Below are positions 58,543 to 64,000 of a stretch of DNA of 64,000 bases, in pieces. Position 1 is the stretch's first letter. Every line of letters starts with the position of its first letter. Source of the stretch: Neoroseomonas marina (GTDB lineage: Bacteria; Pseudomonadota; Alphaproteobacteria; Acetobacterales; Acetobacteraceae); NCBI RefSeq assembly GCF_012927745.1, contig NZ_JABBKX010000001.1:496001-560000 (forward strand), in the 5' to 3' direction. The notes under the pieces were generated by a model. The model worked only from the letters and a program-made list of their open reading frames with translations. It was not told the origin of the DNA and did not search any database. Position numbers and translations under genes: made by a program.

Positions 58543-59394
58543 GTGCCGGAAGGCAGCGCGGCCGAGCTCGCCCAGGCATCGACGCCAGGGACGAACCCGA
58601 AGAACCAGGTCCAGTCCGTGGCGAAGGTCTTCGCCGTGCTGAAGGCCTTCGGGCCTGGCGCGGCGGAACTGACCGCCGCGGAAGTGGCCGCGCGCGCAGG
58701 GCTCGACCGCGGCACCGCCTTCCGCCTCGTCCATACGCTGGTCGATCTCGGCTACATGCGCGCCGTGCCCGGCAGCCGGCGGTACCGGCTGACGCTCCGC
58801 TGCCTCGAGCTCGGCTATGCCGCGCTGTCCGCCGGCGACCTGCCGGCCCATGCGACGCCGCTGCTGCGGGAAGCCGTGCCAGGCGCCGCGGATGCCGCGT
58901 CGCTCGGCGTGCTGGATCGCGGGGAGGTGGTCTACCTTGCGCGTGTCGAGGCGGGGCTCGACCGGCACGGCGTCGAACGGCGTCCCGGCACGCGCGTGGG
59001 CGCCTATGCCACCGCGCTCGGCCAGGCGATCCTGGCGTGGCTGCCGCGCGCCGAGCAGGTCGCGGAACTGCAGGCGGTCGAGCGCGTGATGCTGTCCGAG
59101 CGCACGCTGATCTCGATGGACGACCTGCTGGCGCGGCTGAGCGAGGTCCGCGCGCGCGGCTTCGCGGTCTCGGATGGCGAGAACGCCTATGGCCTTCGCA
59201 CGGTCGCGGCGCCGGTGTTCGATGCGGATGGGCGCCCGGTCGCGGGCGTGAGCCTGACCATCGCCGCGACGCGCCTGCCCGTGGCGGAGTTCGTCGCCGG
59301 CGCCGCGCCGGTGGCGCTGCGCATTTCGTCGGAGCTGGCGGAAGGCGTGCGGCTGTCGCTCGGTGCCATTCGCGTCCCGCGGGGGCGCGCGTGA
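58543..59394 (+). CDS. IclR family transcriptional regulator
   Basis: A 283-residue regulator starting at GTG 58543 (GGGAAGGAC upstream). The N-terminal winged helix-turn-helix (about 23-85; 'SVAKVFAVLKAFGPGAAELTAAEVAARAGLDRGTAFRLVHTLVDLGYM') is followed by the IclR effector domain ('LGVLDRGEVVYLARVEAGLDRHGVERRPGTRVGAYATALGQAILAWLP', about 120-167). It probably senses a pathway intermediate and controls its own operon through the dyads at 58467-58492. Its stop overlaps the kinase start by one base. Confidence 0.9.
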   Translation: MPEGSAAELAQASTPGTNPKNQVQSVAKVFAVLKAFGPGAAELTAAEVAARAGLDRGTAFRLVHTLVDLGYMRAVPGSRRYRLTLRCLELGYAALSAGDLPAHATPLLREAVPGAADAASLGVLDRGEVVYLARVEAGLDRHGVERRPGTRVGAYATALGQAILAWLPRAEQVAELQAVERVMLSERTLISMDDLLARLSEVRARGFAVSDGENAYGLRTVAAPVFDADGRPVAGVSLTIAATRLPVAEFVAGAAPVALRISSELAEGVRLSLGAIRVPRGRA

Positions 59395-60476
59395 TGCGGC
59401 CCGTATTGCGCCTGATCGCGGACGACCTGACCGGCGCGCTCGACACCGCCGCGGAATTCGCGGCGCTGTGCGGACCCGTCGCGGTGCGACGGGACGTGCC
59501 CGTCGATGCGGCAGGCAGCATCGCCATCGCGACCGCAACGCGGGAAGTGACGCGCGCGGCTGCGCAGGCCCGCGTCGCCGCTGCGGTGCCGCTGCTCGCG
59601 GGCGCGGACATCGCGTTCAAGAAGCTGGATAGCCTGTTGCGCGGGCATCCGATGGCCGAGTTGGCCGCCTGCATTGCGATGGGCGGCTGGCGCCATGTCG
59701 TGGTGGCGCCGGCCTTCCCCGCGCAGAGCCGCGTGACGCGCGGCGGGCAGCAGTTCGCGCGCCAGGGCGATGCCTGGCATCCCGTCGCGGAGGCGCTGCC
59801 CTCGGCGCTGGCCGCGGAAGGCCTCGCGACCGTCGCGGGCGATCCGGCGGCCGCGCTCCCGCCGGGCGTCTCCGTCTTCGATGCGGAGACCGAGGACGAC
59901 CTCCGCCGCGTCGTCGCCTGCGGGCGCGCCGCGTCCGGACCGGTGCTGTGGTGCGGCAGCGGGGGGCTGGGGCGCGCATTGGCGGAAGACGCCCCCACGC
60001 CGGCCGACACGACGCTGCGCGGACCGGTGCTCGGCCTGTTCGGATCCGACCAGGCAGTGACGCGGCGGCAATTGGCCGCCTGCGGCGACGCATGGATCGA
60101 ACTCGGCGAGAGCGAGCCCACGATGCCCGTACGGGGCGCTGCGCTGTACAGCATCGCGCTGCCCGAAGGCGTCGCGCGCGACGACGCCGCGCACCGCATC
60201 GCGCAGGCCTTCGCGCGGCTGCTCGCCAGCACCCCGCGCCCGGGCACGCTGATCGTCGCCGGCGGGGAGACCCTCGGCGCCGTCTGCGACGCGCTCGGCG
60301 CGAGCGGGCTCGCCGCAACCGGCCTCGTCGGCCCCGGCGTGCCGCGTTCCGTCCTGCTGGGCGGACGCTGGGACGGGGTCGCGGTGGTCTCGAAATCCGG
60401 CGCCTTCGGCGGCGACGGGCTGTGGCGCGACCTGCTCGCGCAGAACGGATTCATCACGGAACGGCAGAGCGCATGA
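59394..60476 (+). CDS. Four-carbon acid-sugar kinase (DUF1537/OtnK family)
   Basis: A 360-residue kinase. 'LRLIADDLTGALDTAAEFAALCG' (5-27) is the substrate-side start of the family. 'AFKKLDSLLRGHPMAELAA' (about 74-92) and the ATP-side 'TLIVAGGETLGAVCDALGASG' (about 283-303) with 'VVSKSGAFGGDGLW' (about 331-344) complete the two-domain fold. These enzymes phosphorylate threonate, erythronate or similar tetronates, or 2-keto derivatives, at C4. It is followed by PdxA with a four-base overlap, the usual tetronate pathway arrangement. Confidence 0.88.
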   Translation: MRPVLRLIADDLTGALDTAAEFAALCGPVAVRRDVPVDAAGSIAIATATREVTRAAAQARVAAAVPLLAGADIAFKKLDSLLRGHPMAELAACIAMGGWRHVVVAPAFPAQSRVTRGGQQFARQGDAWHPVAEALPSALAAEGLATVAGDPAAALPPGVSVFDAETEDDLRRVVACGRAASGPVLWCGSGGLGRALAEDAPTPADTTLRGPVLGLFGSDQAVTRRQLAACGDAWIELGESEPTMPVRGAALYSIALPEGVARDDAAHRIAQAFARLLASTPRPGTLIVAGGETLGAVCDALGASGLAATGLVGPGVPRSVLLGGRWDGVAVVSKSGAFGGDGLWRDLLAQNGFITERQSA

Positions 60477-61501
60477 CCACACCTCGTCACCTCGCCATCA
60501 CCATGGGCGACCCGGCCGGCATCGGGCCGGAGATCATCGTCAAGGCCTGCACCGCACTCGCCCCGCGCATCGCGGAAGGCGCGCTGCGGCTGCTGGTGAT
60601 CGGCTCCGGCCCGGCGCTGGAACGCGCGCGCGCGCTGGTCGGCGGCACGCCGATCCCGGAAGTGACCGAGGACGGCGACTGGCCCGCCCTCGCCTTCCTG
60701 CAGGCGGGGCCGGAAGGCGCGCCGATCCTGCCGGGCGTGCTGACGGAGGATGGCGGGCGGCTTGCCTATCTCGCGGTGGAACGCGGCGTGCGGCTCGCGC
60801 AGGCGGGGCGCATCGGCGCCATCGTCACCGCGCCGCTCAACAAGGAAGCGCTGAACAAGGCGGGCTACCACTATGCCGGCCATACCGAGATGCTTGCGGA
60901 GCTGACCGGCATGAAGGGCAGCGTCATGCTGCTCGCGCACGGCAACATGCGCGTCAGCCACGTCACCACCCATTGCGCGCTGGAAGACGTGCCGAAGCGC
61001 GTCACGCCGCAGCGCATCCGGCTGGTGCTGGACCTGACGCACCAGGCGCTGCGCGACCTCGGCATTGAACGCCCGCACATCGCCGTCGCGGCGCTGAACC
61101 CGCATGCCGGCGAAGGCGGGCTGTTCGGCCGGCAGGACATCGACGTCGTCGCGCCGACCATCGCGAAGGCCGTCGCCGACGGCATGCACGTCACCGGTCC
61201 CGTGCCGGGCGACACCGTCTTCGTGAAGCTGCGCGCCGGGCAGTTCGACGCCGTGGTCGCGATGTACCACGACCAGGGGCACATCCCGGTCAAGCTGCTC
61301 GGCTTCCATGTCGATCCCGCGACGGGGAAGTGGGATGCGCTGTCGGGCGTGAACATCACGCTCGGGCTGCCGGTGATCCGCACCTCGGTCGACCACGGCA
61401 CCGCCTTCGACATTGCCGGCCGCGGCATCGCCAGCGAGCGCAGCCTGATCGAAGCCATCGAGTACGCCGAGGCGCTCGCCGCCCACAGGACAACCGCATG
61501 A
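60473..61501 (+). CDS. pdxA2: PdxA-family 4-phospho acid-sugar dehydrogenase
   Basis: A 342-residue protein from ATG 60473. 'HLAITMGDPAGIGPEIIVKA' (6-25) and 'VTAPLNKEALNKAGYHYAGHTEML' (about 120-143) with a metal His, 'VAALNPHAGEGGLFG' (about 203-217) with the second and 'MYHDQGHIPVKLLGF' (about 264-278) with the third, are intact PdxA motifs. Beside a DUF1537 kinase it is most likely PdxA2, which oxidises and decarboxylates 4-phosphotetronates to dihydroxyacetone phosphate, rather than the vitamin B6 enzyme. That is inference from context. Confidence 0.88.
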   Translation: MTTPRHLAITMGDPAGIGPEIIVKACTALAPRIAEGALRLLVIGSGPALERARALVGGTPIPEVTEDGDWPALAFLQAGPEGAPILPGVLTEDGGRLAYLAVERGVRLAQAGRIGAIVTAPLNKEALNKAGYHYAGHTEMLAELTGMKGSVMLLAHGNMRVSHVTTHCALEDVPKRVTPQRIRLVLDLTHQALRDLGIERPHIAVAALNPHAGEGGLFGRQDIDVVAPTIAKAVADGMHVTGPVPGDTVFVKLRAGQFDAVVAMYHDQGHIPVKLLGFHVDPATGKWDALSGVNITLGLPVIRTSVDHGTAFDIAGRGIASERSLIEAIEYAEALAAHRTTA

Positions 61502-62598
61502 CCGACCTGCTCCGCCCCATCGAGATCCTGCGTCCCAACCGCATCGAGTTCGGTCCCGGCCTCGCGCCGCTCGTCGGGCGATGGGCGGCCGAGCGCGGGC
61601 TGAACCGCGTCCTGGTCATCGCCGGCCGCACCAATGCCGCGCGCATCGACGTGCTCGGCCTTCAGGGTGAGGTCACCGTCTTCGGCGAGGTGAAGCCGGA
61701 GCCGGACATCCCGAACCTCGACGCCGCGCTGGCGGTCGCCGCGCGGGTGAAGCCCGACCTCGTCATCGGCTTCGGCGGCGGCAGCGCGCTCGATCTCGCC
61801 AAGCTGGTCGCGGTGCTGCCGGGCAGCGGGCAGACCATCCACGACGTCGTCGGCCCCGAGAAGGTGAACGGCCGCCGCGTCGCGCTGGTGCAGGTGCCGA
61901 CCATGGCGGGCACCGGCAGCGAGGCCGGCACGCGCTCCCTCGTCACCGATCCCGCGACGCAGGCGAAGCTCGCGGTGCAGAGCCGCCACATGCTCGCCGA
62001 CCTCGCCGTGATCGACCCCGACCTGATGCTGAGCGTCCCGCCCGCCGTCACCGCCGCGACGGGCGTCGATGCCCTGGCGCATTGCGTCGAGGCCTTCACC
62101 AGCAGGCGCGCGCATCCGGCGATCGACCTCTATGTGCTGGAAGGCATCCGGCTCGTCGGGCGTTACCTCCCGCGCGCCGTGAAGGACGGCGCCGACCGCG
62201 AGGCGCGCGCCGGCCTCGCGCTGGCGTCGCTTTATGGCGGCTACGGCCTCGGGCCGGTGAACACCACGGCGGGGCATGCGGTGGCCTACCCGCTCGGCAC
62301 GCGACACCACGTCGCGCATGGCCTCGCCTGCGCGGTGATCTTCCCGCACACCCTGGCCTGGAACGCGCCCGCCGTGCCGGAGAAGACCGAAGCGGTGCTT
62401 GCCGCCCTCGGCACCAAGGACGCCTACGCCTGGTGCGCCGCGCTCGGGATCGAGATGCGCCTCTCCGGCATCGGTGTGCCGGAGGCCGACCTGCCGGTCA
62501 TGGCGAAGGAGGCGCACGCCATCCGCCGCCTGCTCGACAACAATCCGCGCGACATCTCCGAAGCCGAGATCCTCGCGCTCTACCGGAGGGCCTTCTGA
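61498..62598 (+). CDS. Iron-containing alcohol dehydrogenase
   Basis: A 366-residue Fe-ADH family enzyme. 'RIEFGPGLAPLVGRWAAERG' (about 15-34), the NAD motif 'DLVIGFGGGSALDLAKLVAVL' (about 88-108), 'VPTMAGTGSEAGTRSLVTD' (about 136-154) and the metal ligands in 'GVDALAHCVEAFTSRRAH' and 'GHAVAYPLGTRHHVAHGLACAVIFPH' are present. It probably oxidises or reduces a hydroxy-acid or alcohol intermediate of the pathway. The start overlaps the pdxA2 stop by four bases. The specific substrate is unknown. Confidence 0.88.
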   Translation: MTDLLRPIEILRPNRIEFGPGLAPLVGRWAAERGLNRVLVIAGRTNAARIDVLGLQGEVTVFGEVKPEPDIPNLDAALAVAARVKPDLVIGFGGGSALDLAKLVAVLPGSGQTIHDVVGPEKVNGRRVALVQVPTMAGTGSEAGTRSLVTDPATQAKLAVQSRHMLADLAVIDPDLMLSVPPAVTAATGVDALAHCVEAFTSRRAHPAIDLYVLEGIRLVGRYLPRAVKDGADREARAGLALASLYGGYGLGPVNTTAGHAVAYPLGTRHHVAHGLACAVIFPHTLAWNAPAVPEKTEAVLAALGTKDAYAWCAALGIEMRLSGIGVPEADLPVMAKEAHAIRRLLDNNPRDISEAEILALYRRAF

Positions 62599-62599
62599 G

Positions 62600-63757
62600 A
62601 TGAACGTCATCGCGAAGCCGCCGGTTCTCGCGCCCGTCGCCGGCGATGCCGGGCGCTGGGAATGCTTCATCCCCACGCCCTGCGTCCAGAACCACGCGGC
62701 CTTCCTCCATGTGCTGCCGGGCGGCGACCTCGGCTGCGTCTGGTTCGGCGGCACGCAAGAAGGCGTGCCGGACATCTCGGTCCACTTCTCCCGCCTCGCG
62801 CCCGGCGCCGATCGCTGGAGCGATCCGGTGCGCCTGTCCGACGACCCGACGCGGTCCGAGCAGAATCCGCTGCTTTTCACGGCGCCGGACGGCGCGCTGT
62901 GGCTGCTCTGGACCGCGCAGGTCTCGGGGCACCAGGACACCGCGATCGTGCGCCGGCGCATCTCCCACGATGGCGGCGCGACCTGGGGCCCGATCGGGAC
63001 GCTGCTCGACCGCCCGGGCCTGTTCATCCGCCAGCCCATCATCGTCACGCCGAAGGGCGAATGGCTGCTGCCCGCATGGTTGTGCCCGACGCCGCCCGCC
63101 GGGGCCTGGCGCGGCGACGACGACACCGCGCTGGTGATGGTCTCGCGCGACGAGGGCAAGACCTGGACCGCGCACGACGTGCCCGGCAGCACCGGTTGCG
63201 TGCACATGGACATCCTGCCGCTTCAGGATGGGACGATGCTCGCCGTCTATCGCAGCCGGTGGGCGGACTTCGTCTACGCCTCGCGCTCGACGGACGGCAT
63301 CAACTGGTCGGCACCGGAACCCACGGAACTGCCCAACAACAATTCCTCGGTCCAGGCGACGGTGCTGGCGAACGGCCATGTCGCCATCGCCTACAACCAT
63401 TCGAGCGCGGCGGACGCCACCGGCCGCCGCCTCTCGCTCTACGACGACATCGGCGGCGAGCTTCCGGCCGAGGCGCCCGCGGGCGCGCGCAGCGCCTTCT
63501 GGGGCGCGCCGCGTGCCCCGATGACCATCGCGATCTCCGAGGATGGCGGCCGCACCTGGCCGCATCGCCGCGATGTCGAGGTCGGCGACGGCTACTGCCT
63601 GACCAACAACTCCAAGGACCAGTTGAACCGGGAGTTCTCCTACCCCTCCATCCTGCAGACGCCGGACGGCGCGCTGCACCTGGCCTTCACCTACTGGCGC
63701 CAGGCCATCAAGTACGTCCGGGTCAGCGAGGCCTGGGTGAAAGGCACCTCCGCATGA
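62600..63757 (+). CDS. Sialidase-fold (BNR-repeat) protein
   Basis: A 385-residue protein with no signal peptide. It shows repeated Asp-box-like motifs of the S-x-D-x-G-x-x-W type: 'SHDGGATWGP' (about 125-134), 'SRDEGKTWTA' (about 185-194), 'STDGINWSAP' (about 232-241) and 'SEDGGRTWPH' (about 316-325). These give a six-bladed beta-propeller as in exo-sialidases. The N-terminal 'SVHFSRLAPGADRWSDP' is the first blade. Known family members are often exported glycosidases; this one appears cytoplasmic. It sits between the Fe-ADH and a DHDPS-family gene in the operon. Confidence 0.85.
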   Translation: MNVIAKPPVLAPVAGDAGRWECFIPTPCVQNHAAFLHVLPGGDLGCVWFGGTQEGVPDISVHFSRLAPGADRWSDPVRLSDDPTRSEQNPLLFTAPDGALWLLWTAQVSGHQDTAIVRRRISHDGGATWGPIGTLLDRPGLFIRQPIIVTPKGEWLLPAWLCPTPPAGAWRGDDDTALVMVSRDEGKTWTAHDVPGSTGCVHMDILPLQDGTMLAVYRSRWADFVYASRSTDGINWSAPEPTELPNNNSSVQATVLANGHVAIAYNHSSAADATGRRLSLYDDIGGELPAEAPAGARSAFWGAPRAPMTIAISEDGGRTWPHRRDVEVGDGYCLTNNSKDQLNREFSYPSILQTPDGALHLAFTYWRQAIKYVRVSEAWVKGTSA

Positions 63758-64000
63758 CTGCGCTGCATCCGACCGGCGTCTTCAGCGCCGCGCTGACGCC
63801 CTTCGACGCTAACCTCGAGCCCGACCACGCCGCCTTCGTCGCCCATGCGAAGCGGCTCCTCGACCAGGGCTGCGACGGCATCGCCATGCTGGGGACCACC
63901 GGTGAGGCGAACTCGCTCACCACCGCCGAGCGCCAGGCGCTGCTGGAGGCGACGGTCGCCGGCGGCGTCGCGCCGGACCGCCTGCTCCCCGGCACCGGCG
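63754..64000 (+). CDS. Dihydrodipicolinate synthase / N-acetylneuraminate lyase family, 5' part
   Basis: The first 82 residues are visible; the gene runs off the right edge. It starts at ATG 63754, overlapping the sialidase-fold stop by four bases. 'GVFSAALTPFDANLEPDHAAFVAHAKRLLDQGCDGIAMLGTTGEANSLTTAERQALLE' is the first (beta/alpha) unit of the class I aldolase family, with the carboxylate-binding 'GTTGE' loop. The Schiff-base Lys lies beyond the edge. It could be an aldolase/dehydratase for a sugar acid. Confidence 0.85.
   Translation, partial: MTALHPTGVFSAALTPFDANLEPDHAAFVAHAKRLLDQGCDGIAMLGTTGEANSLTTAERQALLEATVAGGVAPDRLLPGTG

Noticed and set aside
56429..61486. A 1,685-codon open frame on the minus strand
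   Set aside because: Only its C-terminal 343 codons are the binding-protein gene. The rest lies antisense to well-supported plus-strand genes (SDR, IclR, kinase, PdxA2) and reads as Arg/Ala/Pro-rich noise caused by high GC.
1..64000. tRNA, rRNA, CRISPR array, insertion sequence or prophage
   Set aside because: I looked in all gaps and saw no cloverleaf-like region, no regularly spaced repeats, no transposase or integrase motifs and no att-like duplication.

Overview
The window is GC-rich and densely coded, with GGAGG-type ribosome sites and many 1- or 4-base gene overlaps. Five Bug-type (tripartite tricarboxylate transporter) receptors, Flp/Tad pilus genes of the Caulobacter CpaA-F type and several HWE/IclR-type regulators point to an alphaproteobacterium. 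My best guess is a Roseomonas-like member of Acetobacteraceae, by inference from gene content and composition only. I see no rRNA, tRNA, CRISPR array, insertion sequence or prophage, so this looks like ordinary chromosome rich in catabolic and uptake genes.

Region 1 (1-3.8 kb): the start of an ABC exporter, a structured 140-bp tandem repeat, an SDR oxidoreductase, a small unknown protein, a Bug receptor and a periplasmic lytic transglycosylase. Region 2 (3.8-17.8 kb): a complete Tad (tight adherence) pilus locus. On the minus strand it runs flp, flp-like, cpaA, cpaB, cpaC, a mini-cpaD, cpaE/tadZ, cpaF/tadA, tadB, tadC, tadD and a GT87-type membrane glycosyltransferase. Diverging from flp on the plus strand are tadG and two tadE/F-like minor pilins. 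The roughly 430-bp gap between the two arms is AT-rich and carries two clear dyads, probably the control region of the pilus.

Region 3 (17.8-31 kb): metabolic genes. These are a PEP mutase/isocitrate lyase-family enzyme, a Bug receptor, a leuC-leuD-leuB module, an orphan two-partner-secretion transporter (TpsB) preceded by a low-complexity lipoprotein, a Bug / signal-less binding protein / Bug trio, and an acyl-CoA carboxylase beta subunit. Region 4 (31-50 kb): an HWE histidine kinase, a UDP-glucuronate decarboxylase, a nitroreductase, two luciferase-like flavin monooxygenases, a Bug receptor, a double-hotdog thioesterase, a split TPP decarboxylase divergent from a FAD amine oxidase and M81 peptidase, an AEC transporter, an esterase, an amidase, a NodB-like deacetylase and an intradiol dioxygenase.

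Region 5 (50-57.5 kb): a patatin-like lipoprotein, then a ferric-iron-type ABC importer made of one ATPase, one fused double permease and three tandem paralogous binding proteins. Region 6 (57.7-64 kb): an SDR, then an IclR-controlled operon with a DUF1537 four-carbon acid-sugar kinase, PdxA2-type dehydrogenase, iron alcohol dehydrogenase, sialidase-fold protein and the start of a DHDPS/NAL-family aldolase. This looks like a sugar-acid catabolic pathway whose substrate is not obvious. An unusual palindromic operator precedes the regulator.

The most distinctive points are the modified Tad locus (an N-terminal extra domain on the secretin, a miniature CpaD, a lower-GC TadG passenger region and a co-transcribed GT87 enzyme), the TpsB/lipoprotein pair, the three-receptor ABC importer, and the tetronate-kinase/sialidase-fold operon.
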